From Agrococcus baldri (GTDB lineage Bacteria > Actinomycetota > Actinomycetes > Actinomycetales > Microbacteriaceae), in NCBI GenBank assembly GCA_007988785.1, contig BJUU01000008.1, positions 54,363 to 118,362 of the forward strand: 64,000 nucleotides of DNA, written 5' to 3'. A program made the position numbers and the translations under genes. This document shows, piece by piece, positions 16,408 through 27,760 of the stretch. Position 1 is the stretch's first letter. Every line of letters begins with the position of its first letter. The notes under the pieces were generated by a model. It was given only the letters and a program-made list of their open reading frames with translations. It ran no database searches and had not been told where the DNA came from.

Positions 16408-17346
16408 ATGAGCGCACTCGTCGCAGCCAGGCCGGCACGCCCGGTTGCCGCAGCGACCGCTCGGCGCCGCCCGCGCGGCACCGGCTCCTCGCTGATCATC
16501 GCCATCATGGTGATGCTGGGCGTCAGCATCCTGCTCTACCCGACCATCGCCGGCTGGTTCAGTCAGCTCGAGCAGTCGCAGCGCGTCGACGACTACGCCG
16601 AGGTCATGACCGAGCTCGGGCCCGAGGGCCGCGAGGCAGAGCTCGCCGATGCCGCCGCCTACAACCAGACACTCACCGGCGGCGCCCTCATCGACCCCTA
16701 CGGCCAGACGCCGCTCAGCGACCAGCGCGCCATCGTCGCCGCCTATGAGGAGCAGCTCGACCTCGGCCCCGCCGAGGTGATGGCGCGGGTGCGCATCCCG
16801 ACCATCGGCGTCGACCTGCCGATCTACCACGGCACCGACGAGGAGACCCTGCGCAAGGGCATCGGCCACCTGCTCGGCTCGGCCATGCCCGTCGGCGGCG
16901 CGGGCACCCACAGCGTGCTCACCGGTCACCGCGGCCTGCCCGAGTCGGTGCTCTTCAGCGAGCTCGACCAGGTCGCGACGGGCGACATCTTCGAGCTCGA
17001 CGTCTACGGCGAGGTGCTCACCTACCAGGTGCGCGACGTGCAGGTGATCGAGCCCGGCGACACCGACCTGCTCATGCCCGAGTCCGGCCGCGACCTCGTC
17101 AGCCTCGTCACCTGCACGCCGCTGGGCATCAACAGCCACCGCATCATCGTCACGGGCGAGCGCATCCCGACCCCCGCATCCGACGCCCCCGAGCTCACGA
17201 TGCCCGAGATCCCTGGCAAGCCGTGGTGGGCGGTCGGTCTCGCCGGCGGCTTCGCCTTCGCCGCCGGCTACCGCTCGCTCACCGCACGCCCGCGCCCGGC
17301 AGCAGTCGTCGCCGAGCCCGAGCCGATCACCGGCATCATCGGCTGA
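16408..17346 (+). CDS. Class C (pilus) sortase
   Basis: 312 residues, N-terminal TM (about 28-47) and C-terminal TM (about 275-290), both typical of pilin polymerases. The lid motif DPY is at 96-98, the catalytic His174 in LTGHRG, Cys236 in LVTCTPLG and Arg245 in NSHR. It cleaves LPXTG between Thr and Gly and joins it to the pilin-motif Lys of the next subunit. Expected partners are the two LPXTG proteins upstream. No housekeeping sortase or signal peptidase is present in the window, so cell-wall anchoring must rely on a sortase encoded elsewhere. Confidence 0.96.
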   Translation: MSALVAARPARPVAAATARRRPRGTGSSLIIAIMVMLGVSILLYPTIAGWFSQLEQSQRVDDYAEVMTELGPEGREAELADAAAYNQTLTGGALIDPYGQTPLSDQRAIVAAYEEQLDLGPAEVMARVRIPTIGVDLPIYHGTDEETLRKGIGHLLGSAMPVGGAGTHSVLTGHRGLPESVLFSELDQVATGDIFELDVYGEVLTYQVRDVQVIEPGDTDLLMPESGRDLVSLVTCTPLGINSHRIIVTGERIPTPASDAPELTMPEIPGKPWWAVGLAGGFAFAAGYRSLTARPRPAAVVAEPEPITGIIG

Positions 17347-17350
17347 CGCC

Positions 17351-17356
17351 TAGCCT
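17351..17356 (+). promoter_or_regulatory. -10 box TAGCCT, leaderless TrmH-family gene
   Basis: Six bases (GGAGGC) before the ATG at 17363. Confidence 0.6.
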
Positions 17357-17362
17357 GGAGGC

Positions 17363-17995
17363 ATGACCGCCGATCCCGAGGAGCCGCAGCTCGAGGTCGG
17401 CGTCGGCCCGTGGCCGGGCCCGTGGCCCTCCGGCGAGCACTACGACCCCGAGCTGCTCGAGCACGGCGACCGTCGCAACGTCGTCGACGCCTACCGCTAC
17501 TGGCGGCTCGAGGCGATCGTCGCCGACCTCGACACCCGCCGCCACGCCTTCCACGTGGCGATCGAGAACTGGCAGCACGACCTCAACATCGGGTCGATCG
17601 TGCGCACCGCCAACGCCTTCACCGCATCCGCCGTGCACATCATCGGCAAGCGCCGATGGAACCGCCGCGGCGCCATGGTCACCGACCGCTACCAGCGCAT
17701 CGTGCACCACGAGACGACGGATGCGTTCCGCGCCTGGGCGCACGGGGCCGGCCTGGTCGTCGTGGCCGTCGACAACACCGCGGGCAGCGTGCCCGTCGAT
17801 ACTGCCCCGCTGCCGGAGGCGTGCGTGCTGCTGTTCGGGCAGGAGGGCCCCGGCCTGACCGACGAGGCGATCGCCGCGGCCGACGCGCACGTGGCGATCC
17901 GGCAGTTCGGCTCCACGCGCTCGATCAACGCCGCCGCGGCCGCGGCGATCGTGATGCACGAGTGGGTGCGGCAGCACCGCCCTGCCCGGCCCTGA
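17363..17995 (+). CDS. TrmH/SpoU family RNA 2'-O-methyltransferase
   Basis: 210 residues. The three SPOUT motifs are visible: motif 1 NIGSIVRTANAF (about 75-86), motif 2 LLFGQEGPGLTDEAI (about 152-166) and motif 3 STRSINAAAAAAIVM near the C-terminus, which form the knotted SAM site. It would methylate a ribose in tRNA or rRNA; the exact position cannot be inferred. It is a single leaderless gene immediately after the sortase. Confidence 0.92.
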   Translation: MTADPEEPQLEVGVGPWPGPWPSGEHYDPELLEHGDRRNVVDAYRYWRLEAIVADLDTRRHAFHVAIENWQHDLNIGSIVRTANAFTASAVHIIGKRRWNRRGAMVTDRYQRIVHHETTDAFRAWAHGAGLVVVAVDNTAGSVPVDTAPLPEACVLLFGQEGPGLTDEAIAAADAHVAIRQFGSTRSINAAAAAAIVMHEWVRQHRPARP

Positions 17996-18005
17996 CCCGA
18001 GGGCC

Positions 18006-18011
18006 TACGCT
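18006..18011 (+). promoter_or_regulatory. -10 box TACGCT, leaderless amidohydrolase gene
   Basis: Six bases before the GTG at 18018. Confidence 0.6.
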
Positions 18012-18017
18012 GACGAC

Positions 18018-20746
<2,729 letters not shown>

Positions 20747-20813
20747 TCACGATCGCATAACGGGGTACAAAGCATGCCCCGGCCGAGACTTCTGATGCTG
20801 GTTGGAGGTTCGC

Positions 20814-21242
20814 ATGCTGCAGGTGGACGAACGCCTCGAGATCGAGGCCCCGCGCGCCGAGGTCTTCCGCATGTGGACGTCCTTCGCGCAGTTCCCGAGC
20901 TTCATGACCGGCATCGAGTCGGTGCACCTGGAGACCGAGGTGCGGATGCGCTGGCGCGTCTCGATCGCCGGCGTCGAGCCGGTCTTCTACGCGGTGATCA
21001 CCGAGCACGTGCCCGATGAGCGCATCGCGTGGGTGAGCGTCGATCAGACCACGATGGGGTGGTGGATAGACCTGGAGGAGCTCGGCCCGATGCGCACGCG
21101 GGTGACGCTGCGCGTCATCTGGTCGCCGCGCGGCGACACCTCGTGGCCCGCCGGCTCGCGGATGCTCGATGCGCGCACCATCAGCTGCGACCTCCAGCAC
21201 TTCCGTGCCCTCGTGGAGGGGGCGACCGCACAGGCGGCCTAG
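20814..21242 (+). CDS. SRPBCC family protein
   Basis: 142 residues, a START/polyketide-cyclase-like lipid-binding fold: IEAPRAEVFRMWTSFAQFPS at the N-terminus, SIAGVEPVFYAVITEHVPDERIAW in the strands and a C-terminal helix around DLQHFRALVEGA. GGAGG lies five bases before the ATG. Promoter not certain. It is tandemly duplicated with the next gene (both contain FPxFMxG(I/V)ESV and PDER(I/V)AW). Ligand unknown. Confidence 0.82.
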   Translation: MLQVDERLEIEAPRAEVFRMWTSFAQFPSFMTGIESVHLETEVRMRWRVSIAGVEPVFYAVITEHVPDERIAWVSVDQTTMGWWIDLEELGPMRTRVTLRVIWSPRGDTSWPAGSRMLDARTISCDLQHFRALVEGATAQAA

Positions 21243-21276
21243 GCGCCGCGACCCGATCGACAGCAGGGAGCACGAC

Positions 21277-21759
21277 ATGGCTGAACTCACCGACCGCATC
21301 GACGTCCACGCGCCGATCAGCGCCGTCTACGCGCTCTGGACCCGCTTCGAGGACTTCCCGAAGTTCATGCGCGGCGTCGAATCGGTGACTCAGCAGAGCG
21401 ACGAGATGCTGCACTGGGTGGTCTCGATCGCCGGCGTGGAGCGGGAGTTCGACGCGAGGATCACCGAGCAGCACCCGGATGAGCGCGTCGCGTGGCAGAG
21501 CGTCGACGGCGAGACGCACGCCGGCGTCGTCACCTTCCACCGCGTCGACGACGACACCACGCGCGTGATGCTGCAGATGGACTGGCAGCCGCACGGCGCC
21601 GTCGAGCAGGTCGGGCAGCTGCTCGGCATCGACGACCTGCAGGTCATGCGCGACCTGCACCGGTTCAAGGAGCTCGCCGAGGGCACGCCGAGCGACCGGG
21701 CGGCCGACTCCGGCTGGGAGGGCGACATCGAGCGCCCGAGCGACTCGACCGGCAGCTGA
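21277..21759 (+). CDS. SRPBCC family protein, tandem paralog
   Basis: 160 residues; ATG with AGGGAG six bases upstream. The domain runs from VHAPISAVYALWTRFEDFPKFM to HRFKELAEG; the last 25 residues (SDRAADSGWEGDIERPSDSTGS) are a polar, acidic, probably disordered tail absent from the upstream paralog. The 34-bp gap suggests one transcript. Proteins of this type are often induced by stress in actinobacteria, but nothing here proves it. Confidence 0.82.
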   Translation: MAELTDRIDVHAPISAVYALWTRFEDFPKFMRGVESVTQQSDEMLHWVVSIAGVEREFDARITEQHPDERVAWQSVDGETHAGVVTFHRVDDDTTRVMLQMDWQPHGAVEQVGQLLGIDDLQVMRDLHRFKELAEGTPSDRAADSGWEGDIERPSDSTGS

Positions 21760-21796
21760 GCCGCGGGGGCCGGCCGAGACGCACGGGCGCGGGGCG

Positions 21797-21802
21797 TAGC
21801 GT
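21797..21802 (+). promoter_or_regulatory. -10 box TAGCGT, leaderless epimerase gene
   Basis: Six bases before the ATG at 21809. Confidence 0.6.
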
Positions 21803-21808
21803 CGCGGC

Positions 21809-23164
21809 ATGAGCATCCAGCACTGGAGCACGATCGCGGCTCCGATCGACGAGGTCTTCGCGTGGCACGCGCGGCCCGGGGCGCTGCAGCGGCTGCTGCC
21901 GCCCTGGGTGCCGGGGCGCGTGCGCCGCGAGGCCGAGTCGCTCGCCGACGGCCGCGCCGAGCTCGCGCTGCCGGGCGCGCAGCTCTGGATCGGGCAGCAC
22001 GACCCGGCGGGCTTCGTCGCGGGCCGCGCCTTCGTCGACGAGCGCGTCGACGAGGGGCTGAGCTCGGTGGCGCTCGGCGCCATGCGCTGGCGGCACGAGC
22101 ACCGCTTCGACCCCGTCGCGCTGCCCGGCGGCGAGGGCACGCGCGTGCACGACGCGGTGGAGACGGTGATCGGCTCGCAGCTGCTGCGCCCCATGTTCGT
22201 CTACCGCCACCGGCAGCTGGCCGACGACCTCGCCCGCCACCGCGAGCTCGCCGCTGAACCGATGACGATCGCCATCACGGGCGGCGGCGGGCTGGTCGGC
22301 ACGGCGCTGCGCGCGTTCCTCAGCACCGGCGGCCACCGCGTGATCCGGCTCGTCCGCCGCGATGCGGAGGAGGGCGAGCGACGCTGGGATCCCGCCGCGC
22401 CCGCGGCCGACCTGCTCGAGGGCGTCGACGCCGTCGTGCACCTGGCGGGCGCATCCATCTTCGGGCGCTTCGACGGCGAGCACCGCCACCGCATCCGCAG
22501 CAGCCGGATCGGGCCGACGCGGCGGCTCGCCGAGCTCGCTGCCGCGAGCGGCGTGCGCGCCTTCGTCAGCGCATCCGCCATCGGCTGGTACGGCAACGAC
22601 CGGGGCGAGTCGTCGCTCGCGGAGACGAGCGGGGCGGGCAGCGGCTTCCTCGCCGAGGTGGTCGACGACTGGGAGGCGGAGGCGCGGGTCGCCGCCGAGG
22701 CCGGCGTGCGCGCCGTGCAGGTGCGCACCGGCCTGGTGCTCAGCCCGCGCGGCGGCATGCTGCAGGTGCTGCGGCCGATCTACCAGGCCGGGCTCGGCGG
22801 CCCGCTCGCGGGCGGCGCGCACTGGCAGTCGTGGATCGACCTCGACGACCTGGTCGACGTCTACGCCCGCGCGCTCGTCGACGAGCGGATGCGCGGACCG
22901 GTGAACGCGGTGGTGCCGGATGCCGTGCGGCAGGAGGAGTTCGCGGCCGAGCTCGCCGGCGTGCTGCGCCGGCCCGCGATCGTGCCCACCCCCTCGCTCG
23001 GGCCGCGGGTGCTGCTGGGGCAGCAGGGGATGCAGGAGCTGGCGCTCGCGAACCAGCGGGTCGTGCCGGAGCGGCTGGCCGCGCTCGGCCACCGCTTCCG
23101 CCGCCCGCGGCTCGAGGACGCCCTGCGGCACCAGCTCGGCCGGCAGCGCGAAGCGGGCAGGTAG
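21809..23164 (+). CDS. SRPBCC-TIGR01777 fusion epimerase
   Basis: 451 residues: an N-terminal SRPBCC domain (about 1-148, beginning HWSTIAAPIDEVFAWHARP) fused to a TIGR01777-type nucleoside-sugar-epimerase-like domain. The latter has TGGGGLVGTALRAFL (about 156-170), VDAVVHLAGASIFGRF, SASAIGWYGNDRG and RTGLVLSPRGGML. The TIGR01777 family's substrate is unknown. It follows two stand-alone SRPBCC genes, so this block holds three such domains in a row. Confidence 0.88.
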   Translation: MSIQHWSTIAAPIDEVFAWHARPGALQRLLPPWVPGRVRREAESLADGRAELALPGAQLWIGQHDPAGFVAGRAFVDERVDEGLSSVALGAMRWRHEHRFDPVALPGGEGTRVHDAVETVIGSQLLRPMFVYRHRQLADDLARHRELAAEPMTIAITGGGGLVGTALRAFLSTGGHRVIRLVRRDAEEGERRWDPAAPAADLLEGVDAVVHLAGASIFGRFDGEHRHRIRSSRIGPTRRLAELAAASGVRAFVSASAIGWYGNDRGESSLAETSGAGSGFLAEVVDDWEAEARVAAEAGVRAVQVRTGLVLSPRGGMLQVLRPIYQAGLGGPLAGGAHWQSWIDLDDLVDVYARALVDERMRGPVNAVVPDAVRQEEFAAELAGVLRRPAIVPTPSLGPRVLLGQQGMQELALANQRVVPERLAALGHRFRRPRLEDALRHQLGRQREAGR

Positions 23165-23184
23165 GCGACCCGGGGCGCCGGCGC

Positions 23185-23970
23185 TCAGGCCGCCGGCGCT
23201 CCCAGGGCGCGCGAGATGGCGTCGGCCGCGGCGATCGCCTGCGGCGCGAACTGCTCGATGCTCGCGCCGGGGTGCTCGAGCGCGATCGACGAGATCGAGA
23301 TGCCGTAGGTCGTGCGGCCCAGGTGGTCGCGGATGGGCGCCGAGACGCACACGGTGCCGCGCTCGTTCTCGCCCAGGTCGAGCGCGTAGCCGCGCCGCGC
23401 GACGAGCGCGAGCTCCTCGTGCAGCCGATCGGGGTCGGTGATCGTGTCCTCGGTGCGGGCGGGCAGCCCCACCGCCTCGACGAGCCGGTCGACCTGCTCG
23501 GCGGTCCAGCTCGCGAGCACCGCCTTGCCCATCCCGGAGCAGTGCATCGGCATCGACAGCCCGACGCGCGAGGCCATCCGGTAGGGCTTCGAGGAGTCCT
23601 TGCGCAGCACGTAGACCATCTCGAAGCCGTTCACGACGCCGACGTGGATGGTGCAGTCGACCTCGCTCACGAGCCGCTCGACGATGGGCTCGACGATCGA
23701 CGAGATGTCGAGGTGCGAGATCGCCCGCCCGGCGATGGTGAGGAAGCGCGCGCCCGGCTGGTATCCCCGGTCGCTGTCGCCGGTGATGAACTCTTGCTCG
23801 ACGAGCGTCGCGAGGATGCGGTGCACGGTGGCCTTCGCGAGCCCGGACTCCTCGACGATGTCGGTGAACCGGTCGTGCAGGATCGCCGCCTCGAGCACGC
23901 GCAGCGTCTTCTCGCTCGCGCCGCCGGAGGGCGCGGCGCTCGTGTCGAGCGCCTTGGCTTCCAGGGTCAT
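23185..23970 (-). CDS. IclR family transcriptional regulator (KdgR-like by context)
   Basis: 261 residues: winged helix-turn-helix (about 20-80, with SGLAKATVHRILATL as recognition region) and the IclR ligand-binding domain, including MPMHCSGMGKAVLAS and GYALDLGENERG motifs. The ATG at 23970 has GAGG seven bases upstream; a GTG at 23982 overlapping the kduI stop as GTGA is also possible. As last gene of the uronate operon it probably senses KDG or a related acid and controls the divergent promoters near 27.75 kb. Confidence 0.9.
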   Translation of the reverse strand: MTLEAKALDTSAAPSGGASEKTLRVLEAAILHDRFTDIVEESGLAKATVHRILATLVEQEFITGDSDRGYQPGARFLTIAGRAISHLDISSIVEPIVERLVSEVDCTIHVGVVNGFEMVYVLRKDSSKPYRMASRVGLSMPMHCSGMGKAVLASWTAEQVDRLVEAVGLPARTEDTITDPDRLHEELALVARRGYALDLGENERGTVCVSAPIRDHLGRTTYGISISSIALEHPGASIEQFAPQAIAAADAISRALGAPAA

Positions 23971-23978
23971 GGCCCGCC

Positions 23979-24812
23979 TCACCTCATGTCGACGATCGCG
24001 ACGCCGTCCATGTCGTCGAACGACTGGTTCTCACCGGCCATCGCCCACACGAACGAGTAGTTCGATGTTCCCACGCCCGAGTGGATCGACCATGAGGGCG
24101 AGAGCACCAGGCCGCCGTCGCCGATCAGCACGTGGCGGGTCTCGCTCGGCTCGCCCATCAGGTGCACCACGCGGGCGTCCTCGGCGAGGTCGAAGTAGAC
24201 GTAGAACTCGGTGCGGCGGTCGTGCGTGTGCGCCGGCATGGTGTTCCACATGCTGCCGGGGTGCAGCTGCGTGACGCCCATGACCACCTGGCAGGAGCGC
24301 ACGCCGTTCTCGTGGATGTACTGGTTGAGCGTGCGACGGTTCGAGGTGAGCGGGTCGCCGAGCTCGCGCACCGTGCCCTGCCCGGGCTCGACGAGCGCGG
24401 TCGGGTAGGTGGTGTGCGCGGGCGCCGAGAAGCCGTAGAAGCGGGCCGGATGCGCGGCGTCGTCGCTCTCGAAGGTCACCTCGCCCACACCCCGGCCGAG
24501 GTAGAGACAGGCGCCGTTCGCCATCGCGTGCCGCTCGCCGTCGGCGACCACGGTGCCGGCGGCGCCGATGTTGACGATGCCGATCTCGCGGTGGTCGAGG
24601 AAGCGCTCGGAGCGGATCTCCGGCACCGGCTCGAGCGCGAGCGGCGCGTCGGTCGGCACGGCGCCGACCGCGACGACGCGGTCGTAGTGGGTGGCGACCA
24701 CGCGCACCGCGCCGGCGACGAAGAGGTCGTCGACGAGGTAGCGGTCGCGCAGCTGCTGCTGCGTGGAGCCGGGGATCTGCTCGGGGGAGGTGGGGCCGTA
24801 GGTGGCGGACAT
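23979..24812 (-). CDS. kduI: 5-dehydro-4-deoxy-D-glucuronate isomerase
   Basis: 277 residues, full length for KduI. It isomerises 4-deoxy-L-threo-5-hexosulose uronate to 3-deoxy-D-glycero-2,5-hexodiulosonate during pectin or glycosaminoglycan breakdown. The cupin metal site is visible in MPAHTHDRRTEFYVYF (His, His, Glu), with a further His in WSIHSG. Its substrate is made by oligouronide hydrolysis, but no lyase or unsaturated glucuronyl hydrolase is encoded here. It lies 19 bp after the TRAP large permease gene. Confidence 0.95.
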   Translation of the reverse strand: MSATYGPTSPEQIPGSTQQQLRDRYLVDDLFVAGAVRVVATHYDRVVAVGAVPTDAPLALEPVPEIRSERFLDHREIGIVNIGAAGTVVADGERHAMANGACLYLGRGVGEVTFESDDAAHPARFYGFSAPAHTTYPTALVEPGQGTVRELGDPLTSNRRTLNQYIHENGVRSCQVVMGVTQLHPGSMWNTMPAHTHDRRTEFYVYFDLAEDARVVHLMGEPSETRHVLIGDGGLVLSPSWSIHSGVGTSNYSFVWAMAGENQSFDDMDGVAIVDMR

Positions 24813-24831
24813 GGTGCTTCCTTCCGGGGGA

Positions 24832-26139
24832 TCAGAGCAGGCCCATGAGGCCCGGGAGCCACAGGGAGAGCTGGGGGACGAAGACGACGATGAACAGCAG
24901 CACGATCAGCACGATCAGGAACGGCACGAGCTTGGCGATGACCGCCTCGAGCCGCACCTTCGCCACCTGCGCGCCGACGAACAGCACCGGCGCCGATGGT
25001 GGCGAGATGACCGCGATCGAGAGGTTGAAGACCATCATGATGCCGAAGTGCACCGGGTCGATGCCGTACGAGACGGCGATCGGCAGGAAGATCGGCGTGA
25101 AGATCAGGATGGCCGGGGTCGGGTCGAGCGGGATGCCGATCAGCAGCAGCACGAGCATCATGATCAGCAGCACGACGACCTTCGAGTCGGTCCAGCCGAA
25201 CAGCGACTCGGCGATGAGCTGCGGCAGCCGCGCGTAGGTCATGACGTACGCCATGATCGTCGAGACCGCGATCAGGAAGATGACGATCGCGCTCGTGCGG
25301 CAGGCGTCGTAGAGGATGCGCGGCAGATCCTGCACCTTGATGGTGCGGTACAGGAACGACAGCAGCAGCGCGTAGATGACGGCGACCGCCGAGCCCTCCG
25401 TGGGGGTGAAGAAGCCCACCACGATGCCGCCGATCGCGACGATGATCAGGCCGAGCGATGGCACCGCGCGCCAGAGCGTGGTGAGGAGGACGGAGAGCTT
25501 CGGCCACGGCTCGCCCTTGAGCTCCGGGTGGCGACGGGCGTAGACGAACACGACGGCCGCGCACGCGAGCGCCCACAGGATGCCAGGGATGTAGCCGGCG
25601 ATGAACAGCGCGCCGACCGAGGTGCCGCCGGCGGCGAGCGAGTAGACGATGAGCGTGTTGCTCGGCGGGATCAGCATTCCCGCGGGCGCCGAGGCGACGT
25701 TCGCGGCGGCGCTGAACGCACGGTCGTAGCCGGCCTTGCGCTGCATGGGCGACATGGTCGAGCCGATGGCTGCCGCGCTCGCGACCGCCGAGCCGGAGAC
25801 GGTGCCGAAGATCGCGTTCGCGATCACGTTCGTCTGCACGAGCGGTGCGGGGGTGCGGCCGACGAGCACGCGCGCGAGGTTGATGAGGCGCTCGGCGATG
25901 CCGCCGTTGTTCATGATCACGCCGGCGAGGATGAAGAAGGGGATCGCCAGCAGCGCGAAGGAGTCGGCGCCGCCGATCATCTGCTGCGCCGCCGTGATGG
26001 CGCCGCGGTCGAAGTCGACGATCAGCAGCATGCACAGGGCCGAGGGCAGGCCGATCGAGATCGACACGGGGGCGCCGACGGCCAGCAGCAGCACGAGGCC
26101 GCCGACGAGGATGGCGCTGATGGTTCCGGGATCGATCAC
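24832..26139 (-). CDS. TRAP transporter large permease (DctM family)
   Basis: 435 residues, GTG start overlapping the DctQ stop as GTGA (26136-26139). About 12 hydrophobic segments with the DctM signature region SGSAVASAAAIGSTM and SAPAGMLIPPSN, and GIPLDPTPAILIFTPIF near the end. It forms the Na+-coupled channel part of a tripartite periplasmic-type uptake system. Gene context indicates a uronate-type acid as substrate. Confidence 0.94.
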   Translation of the reverse strand: MIDPGTISAILVGGLVLLLAVGAPVSISIGLPSALCMLLIVDFDRGAITAAQQMIGGADSFALLAIPFFILAGVIMNNGGIAERLINLARVLVGRTPAPLVQTNVIANAIFGTVSGSAVASAAAIGSTMSPMQRKAGYDRAFSAAANVASAPAGMLIPPSNTLIVYSLAAGGTSVGALFIAGYIPGILWALACAAVVFVYARRHPELKGEPWPKLSVLLTTLWRAVPSLGLIIVAIGGIVVGFFTPTEGSAVAVIYALLLSFLYRTIKVQDLPRILYDACRTSAIVIFLIAVSTIMAYVMTYARLPQLIAESLFGWTDSKVVVLLIMMLVLLLIGIPLDPTPAILIFTPIFLPIAVSYGIDPVHFGIMMVFNLSIAVISPPSAPVLFVGAQVAKVRLEAVIAKLVPFLIVLIVLLFIVVFVPQLSLWLPGLMGLL

Positions 26140-26651
26140 AGCGACGCCGCCTCGAGGTCTTCCGCAACGCCCACGTGGCCCCGGTAGCGGGACGAGAAGG
26201 TGCTGACGATGTGGATGAGCAGGTAGATGGTCAGCAGCACGCCCGAGATCGGCAGCGCCAGGTAGAGCTGGCCCTGCGTGAGGGGCAGCAGCGGATTCTG
26301 CTGCCCCCACGCGAGCATCGACTGCTGGACGCCGCCGAACACCATCACGTAGAGCACGAACGCGAGCGTCGCGAGATGCGCGATGACGTCGGCGATGCGC
26401 TGGAGCCCGAGCGGGAGCCGCTCGACGAGGAAGTCCATGATGACGTCGGCCTTCTCGCCGACCGCGATCGCGATGCCGATCAGGCTCACCCACACGAAGG
26501 TGTGCCGGGCGGCCTCCTCGCTCCAGGCGCTCGGCTGGTCGAGCACGAGGCGGGTGAAGACCTGCCACGCCACCAGCCCGACCAGCAGTGCGAACAGGGC
26601 GACGCAGATCGCGCGCAGCGTGCCGTCGAGCCAGGCGCGCGCGGTCGTCAT
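26136..26651 (-). CDS. TRAP transporter small permease (DctQ family)
   Basis: 171 residues, four TM segments, with WQVFTRLVLDQPSAWSEEAARHTFVW typical of DctQ (the W-SEE-A-R core). Two starts are possible: ATG at 26651 with AGAGG seven bases upstream, preferred here, or ATG at 26669 overlapping the DctP stop as TGATG. It bridges the permease with the solute-binding protein. Confidence 0.92.
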   Translation of the reverse strand: MTTARAWLDGTLRAICVALFALLVGLVAWQVFTRLVLDQPSAWSEEAARHTFVWVSLIGIAIAVGEKADVIMDFLVERLPLGLQRIADVIAHLATLAFVLYVMVFGGVQQSMLAWGQQNPLLPLTQGQLYLALPISGVLLTIYLLIHIVSTFSSRYRGHVGVAEDLEAASL

Positions 26652-26668
26652 GAGCTTGCCTCTCGTCA

Positions 26669-27682
26669 TCAGCCGCGCGCCGCCTCGATGGCGTCGTAGA
26701 TCGACTGCGTCAGCTCGCTCGTGAGGCGCTCCTCGTGGAGCGGCAGCACGGCCTCGCGGAAGGCGTCGACGTCGGCGTCGTTGAACTCGGCTCCGGCCTC
26801 CTCGGCGGCGGCGGTCTGCTCGTCGACGGCGGTGCTGAACAGCTCGAGCTCGGTGTCGACCGAAGCGGTGAGCAGCTCCTCGAAGACCGCGCGGTCCTCC
26901 TCGGCGAGGCCGTCCCAGACCGCGGGGCTCGCGATCAGGTAGTCGGGCATCATCAGGTGCTCGGTGCGCGAGTAGAACGGCGCGATCTCGTCGTGCGAGA
27001 GGGTCGAGTAGATGAGCTCGTTGTTCTCGGCACCGTCGAGCACGCCCGACTGGATGGCCGTGTAGACCTCGCCCTGCGCCATCGGCGTGCCGACGCCGCC
27101 CATGAGCTCCATCATCCGCACGTTGGTGTCGGAGCCGATGACGCGGATCTTCTGGCCCGCGAGGTCGGCGGGCGTCTCCACCGGGCCGACGCTCGAGTAC
27201 ACGTTGCGCACGCCGCCGTGGTAGGCGGTGAGCATCTGGATGTTGTCGTCCAAGACCGTGTCGTAGAGCTCGCCGACGATCTCGCGGTCGTTGAGCACGC
27301 TCATCTGGTGCTCGGGCGACTCGTACAGGTAGGGCAGGTTGACGACCGAGAAGTCGGTCTCGAAGTTCTCCAGCAGGCTGCCGGCGACGATGGCGAAGTC
27401 GATCGTGCCCGACTGCACCTGCTCGATCGTGGCGGCCTGGTCGCCGAGCGTCTCGTCGGTGTAGAGCTCGAGCGCCAGGCGCCCGTCGGTGCGGGCCTCG
27501 AGCTCGTCGGAGAGCTGCACGAGCGCCTGCGCCTGGGGGTGGTCGATGTCCTGGTTGAACGCGACGCGGAAGGTGGTCGACGGCTGCTCGCCGTCACCTC
27601 CCGTGGCGGCCGAGCACGAAGCCAGTCCGATCGTCATGACCGCTGCGACGCTGATCGCGCCCAGCATCCGTCGTCCCTGCAT
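26669..27682 (-). CDS. TRAP transporter solute-binding lipoprotein (DctP family)
   Basis: 337 residues. Lipoprotein signal with lipobox LASC, acylated Cys23. DctP features: HPQAQALVQLSDELEARTDG, the Arg in IRVIGSDTNVRMMELMGG that normally binds the substrate carboxylate, and TAIQSGVLDGAENN. AGGAGG lies six bases before the ATG. It captures an organic acid outside the membrane and feeds DctQM. First gene of the minus-strand arm of the uronate locus. Confidence 0.94.
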   Translation of the reverse strand: MQGRRMLGAISVAAVMTIGLASCSAATGGDGEQPSTTFRVAFNQDIDHPQAQALVQLSDELEARTDGRLALELYTDETLGDQAATIEQVQSGTIDFAIVAGSLLENFETDFSVVNLPYLYESPEHQMSVLNDREIVGELYDTVLDDNIQMLTAYHGGVRNVYSSVGPVETPADLAGQKIRVIGSDTNVRMMELMGGVGTPMAQGEVYTAIQSGVLDGAENNELIYSTLSHDEIAPFYSRTEHLMMPDYLIASPAVWDGLAEEDRAVFEELLTASVDTELELFSTAVDEQTAAAEEAGAEFNDADVDAFREAVLPLHEERLTSELTQSIYDAIEAARG

Positions 27683-27746
27683 GAGTTCCTCCTCGTTGAG
27701 TGCCGTGGTGGCGGTCGGGCTTGCGCCCGTGGCGGGGTCGGGGGCT

Positions 27747-27752
27747 ACTCTA
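27747..27752 (-). promoter_or_regulatory. Putative -10 box TAGAGT of the TRAP-kduI-iclR operon
   Basis: Lies 65 bases before the dctP ATG, next to the operator-like repeats at 27761-27804. Confidence 0.4.
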
Positions 27753-27760
27753 ACCAGATA

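Noticed and set aside
14821..17139. 772-codon open frame antisense to the pilin and sortase genes
   Set aside because: It mirrors the codon structure of the plus-strand pilus genes, has no recognisable domain and is a GC-rich shadow. The same applies to the other long antisense frames.
24832..26568. Single fused DctQ-DctM-like frame of 578 codons
   Set aside because: The upstream part is an out-of-frame reading of dctQ; the DctM family starts at the GTG at 26139, coupled to the DctQ stop.
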